A stretch of DNA of 39,285 nucleotides from Actinomycetes bacterium (lineage in GTDB: Bacteria; Actinomycetota; Acidimicrobiia; Acidimicrobiales; Palsa-688), in the NCBI GenBank assembly GCA_021809105.1, contig JAKBAM010000024.1, forward strand, positions 1 through 39,285. The letters are read 5' to 3'. Below are positions 25,160-32,868 of this stretch, piece after piece (position 1 is the stretch's first letter; each line of letters begins with the position of its first letter). The notes below the pieces were generated by a model. That model worked only from the letters and a program-made list of their open reading frames with translations. It searched no databases and was not told the origin of the DNA. The position numbers and the translations under genes are program-made.

Positions 25160-25345
25160 CTACCAGCTCGCCTTGGTGACACCGGGGACCTCGCCGGCGT
25201 GGACCAGCTCGCGCAGGCAGATGCGGCACAGGCCGAACTTGCGGAAGACCGAGTGAGGCCGGCCGCAGCGACGGCAGCGGGTGTAGGCCCGCACCTTGTA
25301 CTTGGGCTTGCGCTGCGACTTGATGATGAGCGCCTTCTTGGCCAT
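25160..25345 (-). CDS. rpsZ: 30S ribosomal protein S14, zinc type
   Basis: A 61-aa S14 of the short zinc-binding type: CRRCGRPH and CRIC supply the four cysteines. The start ATG at 25345 gives [20 protein letters not shown]. The longer frame to 25408 overlaps rplE and is not family-like. Its presence means small-subunit assembly depends on zinc at this position unless a zinc-free copy exists elsewhere. Confidence 0.96.
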   Translation of the reverse strand: MAKKALIIKSQRKPKYKVRAYTRCRRCGRPHSVFRKFGLCRICLRELVHAGEVPGVTKASW

Positions 25346-25346
25346 C

Positions 25347-25934
25347 TCAGTTACCTTCCTTGCGGAACGGGAAGCCGAACGCGTCGAGCAGGGCGCGGCC
25401 TTCCGCATTGGTCCGTGCGGTGGTCACGATCGTGATGTCCATACCGCGTGTGGTGTCGATCTTGTCGTAGTCGATCTCGGGGAACATCAGCTGCTCGCCG
25501 AGGCCGAACGTGTAATTGCCCCGCCCGTCGAAACCCTTGGGGGGAAGCCCGCGAAAGTCCCTGATACGGGGAATCGACAGGCTGATCAGCCGATCGAAGA
25601 ACTCCCACATCCGGTCGGATCGCAAAGTGACCTTGGCACCTATCGGGTTGCCTTCGCGCAGCTTGAAGCCGGCGATCGATTTCTTCGCCACCGTCGTCAT
25701 CGGCTTCTGGCCCGTGATGAGAGTGAGGTCCCTGATCGCACCTTCGAGTAGCGAGGCCTGCTGGGTGGCACGCCCGACGCCCATATTGATCACGATCTTC
25801 TCGAGCCGGGGCACGAGCATGATGTTGGGGAGCCCCAACTGGTCCTTCAGCTGGGCCCGGACCTCGTTGTCGTAGCGCACCTTCAGGCGCGGACGCTCCG
25901 AAGTGGTCGATGCAGCAGCGGTTGCAGTCGCCAT
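25347..25934 (-). CDS. rplE: 50S ribosomal protein L5
   Basis: L5 (195 aa) carries 5S rRNA into the central protuberance. [20 protein letters not shown] and the later [20 protein letters not shown] are family blocks. A short Ala/Thr-rich extension of about 15 residues precedes the core. It ends just before rpsZ and starts four bases after the rplX stop. Confidence 0.97.
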   Translation of the reverse strand: MATATAAASTTSERPRLKVRYDNEVRAQLKDQLGLPNIMLVPRLEKIVINMGVGRATQQASLLEGAIRDLTLITGQKPMTTVAKKSIAGFKLREGNPIGAKVTLRSDRMWEFFDRLISLSIPRIRDFRGLPPKGFDGRGNYTFGLGEQLMFPEIDYDKIDTTRGMDITIVTTARTNAEGRALLDAFGFPFRKEGN

Positions 25935-25938
25935 CGCC

Positions 25939-26244
25939 CTAGATCTCCTTGCCGCACTTGCGGCAGATGCGGGTCTTAGTGCCGTCCTCGACGATCCGGT
26001 AACCGACTCGGGTCGGACCGTCCTTGGAGCAGATCAACGCCACGGCAGACGCGGAGATCGGCATGTCCTTGTCGATGATCCCGCCCTTCACGCGCGCCTG
26101 CGTTTGGCGCTGGTGCTTCTTGGCGACATTGACCCCCTCGACGATCACCTTGTCAGCCTTGGGCAGCACGCGCATGATGACGCCGGTCTGGCCCCGGTCC
26201 TTACCGGAGAGCACCTGGACCTGGTCGCCTTTCTTGAGTTTCAT
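25939..26244 (-). CDS. rplX: 50S ribosomal protein L24
   Basis: L24 (101 aa) initiates large-subunit assembly. The KOW motif is in [20 protein letters not shown]. The C-terminal end has CRKCG together with an earlier Cys, as in many actinobacterial L24 proteins. I chose the ATG at 26244 because GGAGG lies seven bases before it; the GTG just upstream would be too close. The start overlaps the rplN stop by one base. Confidence 0.96.
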   Translation of the reverse strand: MKLKKGDQVQVLSGKDRGQTGVIMRVLPKADKVIVEGVNVAKKHQRQTQARVKGGIIDKDMPISASAVALICSKDGPTRVGYRIVEDGTKTRICRKCGKEI

Positions 26245-26612
26245 CACAGCACCTCCGGTGCCAGCGAGATGATGCGCATGAAGCGCTTGTCGCGCAGCTC
26301 GCGACCGACCGGGCCGAAGATGCGGGTGCCCCGGGGCTGCTGCTGGTCGTTGATCAGCACGGCGGCGTTCTCATCGAAGCGGATGTAGCTGCCGTCGGGG
26401 CGGCGCTTCTCCTTCTTCGTGCGCACGACGACGCACTTCACGACATCGCCCTTCTTGACGTTGGCGCCGGGGATGGCGTCTTTCACGGTGGCCACGAATA
26501 TGTCCCCGATCGAGGCATAGCGGCGCTTGGACCCGCCGAGGACCTTGATGCAAAGGACCTCTTTGGCCCCGGAGTTGTCGGCCACCCGGAGGCGGCTCTC
26601 CTGCTGGATCAT
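26244..26612 (-). CDS. rplN: 50S ribosomal protein L14
   Basis: L14 (122 aa) forms part of the intersubunit bridge region. [20 protein letters not shown] and the ending [16 protein letters not shown] are diagnostic, and the length is exact for the family. An AAAGGAA precedes the ATG. A 94-base gap separates it from rpsQ and holds a 33-codon ORF. Confidence 0.98.
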   Translation of the reverse strand: MIQQESRLRVADNSGAKEVLCIKVLGGSKRRYASIGDIFVATVKDAIPGANVKKGDVVKCVVVRTKKEKRRPDGSYIRFDENAAVLINDQQQPRGTRIFGPVGRELRDKRFMRIISLAPEVL

Positions 26613-26710
26613 GATGTTCCTTTCCCGGCCGGGGACCCCGGGGCCCGGACCTCCTCCATCAGGAGGAAACCACGTCCCCGCCGGTGGCCGTCGTAGCCCG
26701 ACCCGGTCAC
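26609..26710 (-). CDS. Possible 33-aa microprotein ORF in the rpsQ-rplN gap
   Basis: A GTG overlaps the rpsQ stop (GTGA) and the ORF stop overlaps the rplN start (ATGA), so the ORF exactly fills the gap. The 33-aa product ([14 protein letters not shown] and on) has the Gly/Arg/Pro composition of chance frames in GC-rich DNA and shows no clear likeness to the two related 33-codon ORFs nearby. The gap also holds a hairpin, CCTCC-TGAT-GGAGG, about 40 bases before rplN. Coding is uncertain. Confidence 0.2.
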   Translation of the reverse strand: MTGSGYDGHRRGRGFLLMEEVRAPGSPAGKGTS

Positions 26711-27000
26711 TTGGCCCGCTCGAGGACCTCGATCACTCGCCAACGCTTCAGCTTGGAGAGGGGCCGGATCTCGGCCAGGCGGACACGGTCGCCGACGCGG
26801 ACGTCGTTGGCCTCGTCGTGGGCGTACAGGCGCTTCGTGCGCTGCACCGTCTTGGCATACCGGGGGTGGCGGACCCGTTCGATGACAGCTACCACTGCGG
26901 TCTTGTCCATCTTGATGGAGACCACCAGCCCCTCGCGCACCTTGCGGGCGTTGGTGCGGGCTTCCGCCTGCGCCTCCGTCGACGTTTCGTTCTCGGCCAT
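26707..27000 (-). CDS. rpsQ: 30S ribosomal protein S17
   Basis: S17 (97 aa) binds 16S rRNA early. The core [20 protein letters not shown] and [19 protein letters not shown] is typical. About 18 extra residues at the N terminus, rich in Glu and Ala, precede the core. The ATG overlaps the rpmC stop by one base. Confidence 0.97.
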   Translation of the reverse strand: MAENETSTEAQAEARTNARKVREGLVVSIKMDKTAVVAVIERVRHPRYAKTVQRTKRLYAHDEANDVRVGDRVRLAEIRPLSKLKRWRVIEVLERAK

Positions 27001-27227
27001 CAGCTCTTCACCTCTGCGGCCTCTGCGGCCTCGATCTCGCGCTCGCGAAGCACGGTGGCGATGCGAGCGATGTCCTTGCGGACGTGGTTCAGTCGGGCTG
27101 AGTTGTCCTGCTTACCGGTCGCCAGTTGGAAGCGAAGGTTGAAAAGCTCCTCTTTGGCGTCGACCATCTGCTGCTCGAGCTCGCCGTCGGTGAGCTCGCG
27201 AAGGGCCTTGGCGGGTGCGTTGGCCAT
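27000..27227 (-). CDS. rpmC: 50S ribosomal protein L29
   Basis: L29 (75 aa) lies at the exit tunnel and contacts trigger factor and SRP with L23. The helix-pair pattern with [20 protein letters not shown] and [20 protein letters not shown] identifies it. A short acidic C-terminal tail is present. Its start overlaps the rplP stop by one base. Confidence 0.97.
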   Translation of the reverse strand: MANAPAKALRELTDGELEQQMVDAKEELFNLRFQLATGKQDNSARLNHVRKDIARIATVLREREIEAAEAAEVKS

Positions 27228-27655
27228 CAGACGTGCACCTCCTCTTGCTTGGCGCGGACCACGAAGCGGGCTTTGATCGGCAGCTTCTGGATGGCCCGCT
27301 CCATGGCGGCCTTGCCAAGCTCCTCGCCAACCCCGCCGAGCTCGAACATGATCCGACCCGGCTTGACCACGGCGACCCAGAACTCCGGGTTGCCCTTGCC
27401 TGAGCCCATTCGGGTCTCAGCCGGCTTAGCGGTGACGGGCTTGTCGGGGAACACCCGGATCCACACCTTCCCTCCACGCTTGACGTGGCGGGTCATGGCG
27501 ATACGGGCGGCCTCGATCTGGCGGGCGGTGATCCAACCGGGCTCGAGGGCCTGGATCCCGTACTCACCGAAGCTCACGGTGGTACCCCCCTTGGCCTGCC
27601 CGGAGAGACGGCCCCGCTGCTGCTTGCGATGCTTGACCTTGCGCGGCATCAACAT
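27227..27655 (-). CDS. rplP: 50S ribosomal protein L16
   Basis: L16 (142 aa) helps position the A-site tRNA. It begins [19 protein letters not shown] and contains [28 protein letters not shown] lies ten bases before the ATG, inside the small element that separates it from rpsC. The length is normal. Confidence 0.97.
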   Translation of the reverse strand: MLMPRKVKHRKQQRGRLSGQAKGGTTVSFGEYGIQALEPGWITARQIEAARIAMTRHVKRGGKVWIRVFPDKPVTAKPAETRMGSGKGNPEFWVAVVKPGRIMFELGGVGEELGKAAMERAIQKLPIKARFVVRAKQEEVHV

Positions 27656-27656
27656 C

Positions 27657-27758
27657 TCAGATGTGCCTCCTGAGCGCGGGGCCCGAACCGGGCTGCCCGG
27701 TCGGCCGGAACACGGCGAGGCCGCCGGGGAAGCTCTGCTTCCGAGTGCGGACCATCAT
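27657..27758 (-). CDS. 33-aa microprotein ORF or structured element, copy 2 (rpsC/rplP junction)
   Basis: The ATG overlaps the rpsC stop (ATGA); a second ATG follows at 27755, six bases after AAGGA. The ORF ends one base before the rplP ATG. The peptide begins [14 protein letters not shown] and contains RPTGQPGS. It matches copy 1 at 29476-29577 at 14 of 33 positions without gaps, and the two are the same length. The DNA folds into hairpin GGAAGC-AGA-GCTTCC and a second GC-rich hairpin around ACCGGG-CAG-CCCGGT. Compared with copy 1, base pairs in both stems change in a compensating way. It may therefore be a translated microprotein, an RNA element, or a palindromic repeat carried in frame. 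I know of no family for it. Confidence 0.45.
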   Translation of the reverse strand: MMVRTRKQSFPGGLAVFRPTGQPGSGPALRRHI

Positions 27759-28735
27759 GCGTCCTTCGGGAAGTGGGGGGTCTCATGGTGCTCGCCCCGG
27801 GTACGGCGCTCGATGTCCTCTTCCTCGGCGAGGAGGCGCTCAAGCTCAGGGTTTACACCGACCAACGGACGCTCGACCTCCTCGTCGGCGACGGGCGCAT
27901 CGGTCGGGGCACCGGCGACGGCGGGAGGGGCGCCAGCGCCCGCTGCGGGGGTAGCGGGTGCCGCCGGGGCGGACCCGGGCTCCCCGAGGTCGGGACGGCG
28001 CCGGCCACCGCCAGCGGAGACGACCCGGCGGGGCGCACCCTGGCCGGAAGTGCCACCGGTGGCCATGGCAGCCTCGCGACTGATCTTCTCCTCGGCCGAC
28101 ACCTTGTAGGGCAGGATGTCGCCCTTGTAGATCCAGACCTTCACGCCGATGCGGCCGTAGGTGGTCTTGGCCTCGCGGAAGCCGTAGTCGATGTCGGCCC
28201 GCAGGGTGTGCAAGGGGACGCGGCCCTCACGGTAGAACTCCCGCCGGGACATCTCGGAGCCACCGAGGCGTCCGGCGCATTGCACCCGGATGCCCAAGGC
28301 GCCGGCCTTCTGCACCGTCTGGACGGTGCGCTTCATAGCCCGGCGGAAGCTGACACGTCCAGCCAACTGATCGGCGATGCCCTGCGCCATCAAAGCGGCG
28401 TCGAGCTCGGGCTGCTTGATCTCCTGGATGTTCAGCTGGACCTTGGGGTTCTTGGTCATCTCGGCCAGCTTCGTGCGGAGGCGGTCGGCCTCGGCACCCC
28501 GCCGGCCGATGACGATGCCGGGGCGGGCCGTGTGGACGTCGATGCGCAGCCGGTCCCGGGTGCGCTCGATCTCGATGCGGCTGACCGCGGCGCGCTCCAG
28601 CTGACCCATGAGGTAGCTGCGGATATCAACATCCTGGATCAGATATTCCTGGTAGTCGCGGTCGGTGAACCACCGCGACTTCCAGTCGGTGGTGACCCCG
28701 AGCCGGAACCCGTACGGATTGACCTTCTGGCCCAT
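27755..28735 (-). CDS. rpsC: 30S ribosomal protein S3 with long C-terminal tail
   Basis: S3 (326 aa) forms the mRNA entry site. The N-terminal [20 protein letters not shown], the KH domain with [20 protein letters not shown] and the C-terminal domain ending near residue 220 are standard. About 100 further residues follow: a Gly/Arg part, a Pro/Ala-rich linker, then an acidic segment ([18 protein letters not shown]) and a His-containing end. Tails occur on actinobacterial S3, but this one is long. The rplV stop precedes the start directly; the stop overlaps the ATG of the small element before rplP. Confidence 0.96.
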   Translation of the reverse strand: MGQKVNPYGFRLGVTTDWKSRWFTDRDYQEYLIQDVDIRSYLMGQLERAAVSRIEIERTRDRLRIDVHTARPGIVIGRRGAEADRLRTKLAEMTKNPKVQLNIQEIKQPELDAALMAQGIADQLAGRVSFRRAMKRTVQTVQKAGALGIRVQCAGRLGGSEMSRREFYREGRVPLHTLRADIDYGFREAKTTYGRIGVKVWIYKGDILPYKVSAEEKISREAAMATGGTSGQGAPRRVVSAGGGRRRPDLGEPGSAPAAPATPAAGAGAPPAVAGAPTDAPVADEEVERPLVGVNPELERLLAEEEDIERRTRGEHHETPHFPKDA

Positions 28736-29476
28736 CTACTGGCCGTCCTCTTCTGTGTCGGCGTTCTCGGTCTTGGCGGCGGTCTCAGCTTCGGCAGTCT
28801 CGGTCTCAGCTTCGGCAGTCTCGGTCTCGGCGCGGTCGGCCTGTTCCGCTGCGACCGCGTCGGCGGTCGTGTCGACGATGCCCGCCTCGTCGGCCGCCGC
28901 CGCCACCAGAGCGGCGTTGCTCCCATCGGCCAGTTGGGTATCGGCCGCCTGGGTATCAGCCGACTCGTCGTCGGGAGTCTCGATCGGCTCGTTGCGCCGG
29001 CGCTGAGCCCGGCTGCGCGTGTCGCCGGTGGACTTGCGAGCGCCGGCAACACGCCGGGCCCGCTGGGCCACCTGCTCGGCGCGGCGGCGCTGCATCAGGC
29101 GAGCGAGCCTCTCCTCGGGCAGGCGGGCGACAATGACGGTGATGTGGGCGGTCCGCTTGCGGATGCGGGTCGCCCGGCCCCGGGCACGGGGCCGCCACCG
29201 CTTGATGGTGGTGCCCTCGTCGGCGAACGCCGAGGCGACGTAGAGCTCGTCAACGCTCTGACCATCGTTGGCCTCGGCGTTGGCCATGGCCGAGTGGAGC
29301 ACCTTGCCGACGATGAAGGCGACGTCGCGCTCGCAGAAACGGAGGATGTCCTCGGCCTCCTGCACCGGCTTGTTGCGGATGAGGTCGAGCACCTCCCGCA
29401 CCTTGTTGGGGGCGACGCGGGCGTGACGCAGCACGGCCCGGGTCCCTTCCCGCTCGTTGGTCTTGAGGCCCGTCAT
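28736..29476 (-). CDS. rplV: 50S ribosomal protein L22 with long acidic tail
   Basis: L22 lines the exit tunnel. The core (residues about 5-118) has RAVLRHARVAPNKVREVLDL and RWRPRARGRATRIRKRTAHI. The protein is 246 aa, about twice the family norm: after an Arg-rich stretch, some 100 residues rich in Ala, Asp, Glu and Thr follow, ending in repeats of ETAEAET-like units. The repeats correspond to a 21-bp tandem duplication in the DNA (28781 and 28802). I chose the ATG at 29476, which overlaps the stop of the upstream small element (TAATG); the open frame beyond it lies over rpsS. Confidence 0.95.
   Translation of the reverse strand: MTGLKTNEREGTRAVLRHARVAPNKVREVLDLIRNKPVQEAEDILRFCERDVAFIVGKVLHSAMANAEANDGQSVDELYVASAFADEGTTIKRWRPRARGRATRIRKRTAHITVIVARLPEERLARLMQRRRAEQVAQRARRVAGARKSTGDTRSRAQRRRNEPIETPDDESADTQAADTQLADGSNAALVAAAADEAGIVDTTADAVAAEQADRAETETAEAETETAEAETAAKTENADTEEDGQ
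28781..28822. repeat. 21-bp tandem duplication in the rplV tail
   Basis: Two adjacent 21-bp copies start at 28781 and 28802. The period is seven codons, so the duplication keeps the frame and extends the Glu/Thr/Ala repeat of the L22 tail. Confidence 0.85.
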
Positions 29477-29577
29477 TACTTGACGCCTTCCCGTGCGGAG
29501 GTCGAGCCGGCTTTGCCGGTCGACCGGAGCTCGATCAGCTCGCCGAGCAAGCTCTGCTTGCGAATGCGACAAATCAT
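29476..29577 (-). CDS. 33-aa microprotein ORF or structured element, copy 1 (rpsS/rplV junction)
   Basis: The ATG overlaps the rpsS stop (ATGA) and the TAA overlaps the rplV ATG (TAATG), so the ORF exactly fills the junction. An AGGAGAGG lies about ten bases before it, and GGAAGG near its end could serve rplV. The peptide begins [14 protein letters not shown] and contains RSTGKAGS. Copy 2 at 27657-27758 has the same length and 14 identical residues, mostly in the first 25. The DNA forms hairpin GCAAGC-AGA-GCTTGC and a second hairpin with stem GTCGACCGGC, loop AAA and one bulged base. A gap of about 100 bases here is unusual, as these ribosomal genes mostly touch or overlap. Function unknown. 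Confidence 0.45.
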   Translation of the reverse strand: MICRIRKQSLLGELIELRSTGKAGSTSAREGVK

Positions 29578-29852
29578 CGCCGGCCGGCCCTCTCCTGGCC
29601 GGCGTGGAACCGGAAGGTACGGGTCGGGGCGAACTCCCCGAGCTTGTGGCCGACCATGGACTCGGTGATGTACACCGGGACGTGCTTGCGGCCATCGTGC
29701 ACGGCGACGGTATGGCCGACCATGTCGGGGATGATCGTCGAGCGACGTGACCAGGTCTTGATAACCCGCTTCTCGTTGCGGGAGTTGAGATCGTCCACCT
29801 TCTTCAGGAGGTGGTCGTCGACGAACGGACCCTTCTTAAGGCTGCGGGGCAT
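29574..29852 (-). CDS. rpsS: 30S ribosomal protein S19
   Basis: S19 (92 aa) lies in the head of the small subunit beside S13. [19 protein letters not shown] and the ending [19 protein letters not shown] are diagnostic, and the length is exact for the family. Its stop overlaps the ATG of the small element before rplV. Confidence 0.98.
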   Translation of the reverse strand: MPRSLKKGPFVDDHLLKKVDDLNSRNEKRVIKTWSRRSTIIPDMVGHTVAVHDGRKHVPVYITESMVGHKLGEFAPTRTFRFHAGQERAGRR

Positions 29853-29855
29853 CTA

Positions 29856-30692
29856 CTACCTCCGGGCGCCGCGGGTACGCCGACGGCGGACGATGAGCTT
29901 CTCGGACGGCTTGGTGCGGTCGCGGGTGCGACCCTCGGGCTTGCCCCACGGCGAGACGGGGTGGCGGCCACCTGAGGTCTTGCCCTCGCCACCGCCCAGG
30001 GGATGGTCGACGGGGTTCATGGCTACACCACGGGTCTGGGGACGGACGCCTTTCCAGCGGTTACGGCCCGCCTTGCCGAGGCTGATCAGCTCGGCTTCGG
30101 AGTTGCCCACCTCGCCGAGCGTGGCCCGGCAGTCGATCGGCACGCGGCGCATCTCGGTGGACGGCAGGCGAAGGGTGGCGTAGTCGCCCTCTTTGGCCAC
30201 CAGCTGCACGCTCATGCCGGCACCACGGGCAATCTTGCCGCCACCGCCAGGCTTGAGCTCCACGTTGTGCACGACAGAGCCGACCGGGATGAACCGCATC
30301 GGCAACGCGTTGCCGGGCCGGATGTCGGAGCCCTGGCCGGAGCGGAGGACATCGCCGACCTTGACCCGAGCCGGAGCCAGGATGTAGCGCTTCTCGCCGT
30401 CGTGATAGTGGAGCAAGGCAATGCGGGCGTTGCGGTTGGGGTCGTACTCGATGGCCGCCACCGTCGCCGGCACACCATCCTTGGTGCGCTTGAAATCGAT
30501 GATCCGGTACTGCTGCTTGTGGCCGCCGCCCTTGTGTCGAGCGGTCTTGCGGCCGTAGGCGTTACGACCTCCAGTGCTCGACTTGGGAGCGAGCAGGCTC
30601 TTCTCCGGCCGGGAGCGGGTGATCTCGGAGAAGTCCGAGACGGTCTGGAAGCGCCGTCCAGCGCTGGTCGGCTTGCGCTTGCGAAGCGGCAT
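29856..30692 (-). CDS. rplB: 50S ribosomal protein L2
   Basis: L2 (278 aa) is near the peptidyl transferase centre. The C-terminal [20 protein letters not shown] contains the conserved histidine region, and the N-terminal part has [24 protein letters not shown] sequence. The length is normal. The start overlaps the rplW stop by one base. Confidence 0.98.
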   Translation of the reverse strand: MPLRKRKPTSAGRRFQTVSDFSEITRSRPEKSLLAPKSSTGGRNAYGRKTARHKGGGHKQQYRIIDFKRTKDGVPATVAAIEYDPNRNARIALLHYHDGEKRYILAPARVKVGDVLRSGQGSDIRPGNALPMRFIPVGSVVHNVELKPGGGGKIARGAGMSVQLVAKEGDYATLRLPSTEMRRVPIDCRATLGEVGNSEAELISLGKAGRNRWKGVRPQTRGVAMNPVDHPLGGGEGKTSGGRHPVSPWGKPEGRTRDRTKPSEKLIVRRRRTRGARR

Positions 30693-30988
30693 CAGCTGCC
30701 CCCCTCGAAGATCTCGATGCTCTGCCCCTCGGCCAGTGTCACGATCGCCCGCTTCTGATCGGCACGCTTCCCGAAGGTCTGCTTCTTCCGGTTGCGCTTG
30801 CGCTTGCCCGGACGGTTGAGGGTGTTGACCTTGGTGACTTGAACGTTGAAGATCGACTCGACCGCATGGCGGATCTCGGTCTTGTTGGCGCCGGGGGCGA
30901 CGACGAAGGTGTAAACCCCGTCGTCTAGCAAGGCGTAGGACTTCTCCGACACGACTGGTCGGAGGATCACATCACGGGGCCCGGTCAC
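30692..30988 (-). CDS. rplW: 50S ribosomal protein L23
   Basis: L23 (98 aa) docks trigger factor and SRP at the tunnel exit. [20 protein letters not shown] and the loop [20 protein letters not shown] are typical. It overlaps rplD by four bases (ATGA or GTGA type). Confidence 0.97.
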   Translation of the reverse strand: MTGPRDVILRPVVSEKSYALLDDGVYTFVVAPGANKTEIRHAVESIFNVQVTKVNTLNRPGKRKRNRKKQTFGKRADQKRAIVTLAEGQSIEIFEGGS

Positions 30989-31728
30989 AGGGCGTCCTCC
31001 TCGGCCTCGATCTCGGTGGCAGTGGTGGTCTCGGTGGCAGTGGTGGTCTCGGTGGCATGCGCTGTTCCGGTGCCGCCTGGTGCTTCGCTGCCGCCCGGTG
31101 CTTGGGTGCTCTGGTCGCTCGTATGGCCTGGCAGCGTCCGGGTCGTGAACACAATCCAGTCGTTGACCAACACGTCATAGGCGTTGAGCTCACCGGCTTG
31201 GACGATCTTGACGTCGGTCAGGTTGCGGAAGGACTTGTAAGCGTCCTCGTCGTCCCGGGAGAGCACGACCATCACCTTGCCCGTCACGCCCAGAGCAGCC
31301 AGGGCCCCCACCGCGCCCTTGGTCGACGGCGGCGACCAAGGCCACGAGCTGACTACCGCGACCCGACCTTCCGACGCCCGGTCGGACAGAGCCGAGCGCA
31401 GCGCCAGCTGCACCATCTTCTTGGGTGTCTTCTGGCGGTAGCTGCGGGGCTTGGGCCCGAAGGCGACGCCACCACCGGTGAAGTGCGGGGCGCGCTCGGA
31501 GCCCTGGCGGGCCCGGCCGGTGCCCTTCTGCTTGAAGGGTTTCTTGCCCCCGCCGGAGACCTCCGCACGAGTCTTGGTGCTCTGCGTGCCCGAACGGGCA
31601 GCGGCGAGCTGGGCGGTAACGACCTGGTGGAGCACCGCCACGTTGGGCTCGATGCCGAAGAACGTCTCGTCGAGGGTCAGCGTGCCAGCCTCTGCACCCT
31701 CGGCGTCGCGGACAGTGACCTCAGCCAT
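30985..31728 (-). CDS. rplD: 50S ribosomal protein L4 with Thr/Glu-rich tail
   Basis: L4 (247 aa) lines the exit tunnel and in some bacteria represses the S10 operon. The extended loop is seen in [20 protein letters not shown], and the core ends near residue 205. About 40 extra residues follow, rich in Thr, Ala, Glu and Gly, with repeats of TETTTA encoded by an 18-bp tandem repeat near 31017-31056. I chose the ATG at 31728, which overlaps the rplC stop by one base; the frame extending to 32559 lies over rplC. Confidence 0.96.
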   Translation of the reverse strand: MAEVTVRDAEGAEAGTLTLDETFFGIEPNVAVLHQVVTAQLAAARSGTQSTKTRAEVSGGGKKPFKQKGTGRARQGSERAPHFTGGGVAFGPKPRSYRQKTPKKMVQLALRSALSDRASEGRVAVVSSWPWSPPSTKGAVGALAALGVTGKVMVVLSRDDEDAYKSFRNLTDVKIVQAGELNAYDVLVNDWIVFTTRTLPGHTSDQSTQAPGGSEAPGGTGTAHATETTTATETTTATEIEAEEDAL

Positions 31729-32369
31729 CACTTGCCTCCCTTGATCGCGCCGCGGATGAGAATCGTGCCGCCCCTGGGCCCGGGTACCGCTCCCTTGATG
31801 AGCAGCAGGCTGCGCTCGGAGTCCGCCTGCACCACCTCGAGGTTGAGGGTGGTGACCTTCTGGTTGCCCATTTGACCGGCCATCCGGGTGCCCTTGAAGA
31901 CCCGGGCAGGGGTGGCGCAGGCGCCGATGCCGCCGGGGGCCCGGTGGTGCTTGTGGTTGCCGTGGCTGGCACCCTGGCCCTTGAAGTTGTGGCGCTTCAT
32001 GCCGCCGGCAAAGCCCTTGCCCTTCGATACGGCGGTCACGTCGATCCTGTCGCCGGCGCTGAGCACGTCGACGCCGAGCTCCTGGCCGACGCTGTACTCG
32101 CTGGTGTCGCCGACTCGCAGCTCCACCAAGCTCTTGCCGGGGTCGACATCCGCTTTGGCGTACTGGCCAAGAACCGGCTTGGTCAGGGTCTTCGCCCGGC
32201 GGGAGCCGAAAGTGACCTGCAGGGCGGAGTAGCCGTCGCGGTCGGGTGTCTTCAGCTGCACGACCCGCGCCGGAGTGACCTTGACGACAGTGACCGCAAC
32301 AGCGCGGTGCTGGTCGTCCCAGATCTGGGTCATGCCGACTTTCTCGCCGACGATCGCTTTGGAGGGCAC
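31728..32369 (-). CDS. rplC: 50S ribosomal protein L3
   Basis: L3 (213 aa) reaches the peptidyl transferase centre. The family block GKGFAGGMKRHNFKGQGASH and the ending GPRGGTILIRGAIKGGK are diagnostic. It starts at GTG (32369) with only a weak purine-rich site upstream. It is the first gene of the ribosomal block; rpsJ, which normally precedes it, is absent, and a structured leader lies upstream instead. Confidence 0.97.
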   Translation of the reverse strand: MPSKAIVGEKVGMTQIWDDQHRAVAVTVVKVTPARVVQLKTPDRDGYSALQVTFGSRRAKTLTKPVLGQYAKADVDPGKSLVELRVGDTSEYSVGQELGVDVLSAGDRIDVTAVSKGKGFAGGMKRHNFKGQGASHGNHKHHRAPGGIGACATPARVFKGTRMAGQMGNQKVTTLNLEVVQADSERSLLLIKGAVPGPRGGTILIRGAIKGGK

Positions 32370-32438
32370 AGCTGGACTTCTTTCTCGGTCGTGGCGGAGG
32401 AAGACCGGCCCAGCGGACCGGCTGCCTCACACGCGAGG

Positions 32439-32473
32439 GCGCAGCTCTCCCTAAATGACTGGGAGCGCTGCGC
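32439..32473 (-). promoter_or_regulatory. Strong hairpin in the rplC leader
   Basis: Arms of 13 bases (GCGCAGCTCTCCC and GGGAGCGCTGCGC on the plus strand) pair with one mismatch around a 9-base loop. It lies 70-104 bases before the rplC start, in a leader of about 190 bases that has no coding potential. Shorter stems (CCTC/GAGG and CCGG/CCGG) lie between it and rplC. The position would suit ribosomal-protein feedback or attenuation; which protein binds is unknown. Confidence 0.5.
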
Positions 32474-32560
32474 TCGTACGATTGGTGCCACGGGGTCTCC
32501 GCCACGTTCCCCTCGGGAACCACGGACACCCGCGGACACGCGGGACAACGGATGGACACC

Positions 32561-32689
32561 CTAGCAGCTACCCGAGAGCCGCCGGGACAGTGCCATTGGT
32601 GACAGTGCCATTGGTACTGTCACCTCACAGGGTAGCGGGTGTGGCCCTGCGCGTTTCCAGGGCGGGAAGTGCACGTCGTTCCTGGCCAT
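32561..32689 (-). CDS. Possible 42-aa small ORF upstream of the rplC leader
   Basis: The ATG at 32689 follows a strong GGAGGA at five bases. The peptide (MARNDVHFPPWKRAGPHPLP and on) has no family I recognise. A 15-bp tandem repeat inside it encodes PMALS twice in frame. The stop overlaps a TAGGGT that could be a -10 box for rplC, so it could be a leader peptide or a chance ORF. Confidence 0.3.
   Translation of the reverse strand: MARNDVHFPPWKRAGPHPLPCEVTVPMALSPMALSRRLSGSC
32586..32624. repeat. 15-bp tandem repeat with adjoining inverted repeat
   Basis: GACAGTGCCATTGGT occurs twice in tandem (32586-32600 and 32601-32615), followed by ACTGTCACC. GGTGACAGT (32598-32606) and ACTGTCACC (32616-32624) form a perfect 9-bp inverted repeat with a 9-base spacer. 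It lies upstream of the probable start of the rplC transcript and could be a regulator binding site. Confidence 0.8.
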
Positions 32690-32868
32690 GATCTTCCTCC
32701 ATCTCCAGTGACCTGACGTTGCAGCGTGCACTGCCGCACCGGCGAGCAAAGGCGACACATGACCGAACAAGCTTGCTCTCGGTACTCCTCTCTCCTGCGA
32801 GGCAGTGACCCTTCTTGCGGGGGCCGCGGTCCGGGAACACCGGTGCACGGGTTGGGGCGTGACACCCG

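Noticed and set aside
27773-29668. A 631-codon open frame on the plus strand
   Set aside because: It is antisense to rpsC, rplV and rpsS, with low-complexity Leu/Gly composition; it is a shadow frame.
31729-32559. Upstream extension of the rplD frame
   Set aside because: It lies over rplC and its leader; L4 starts at the ATG at 31728.
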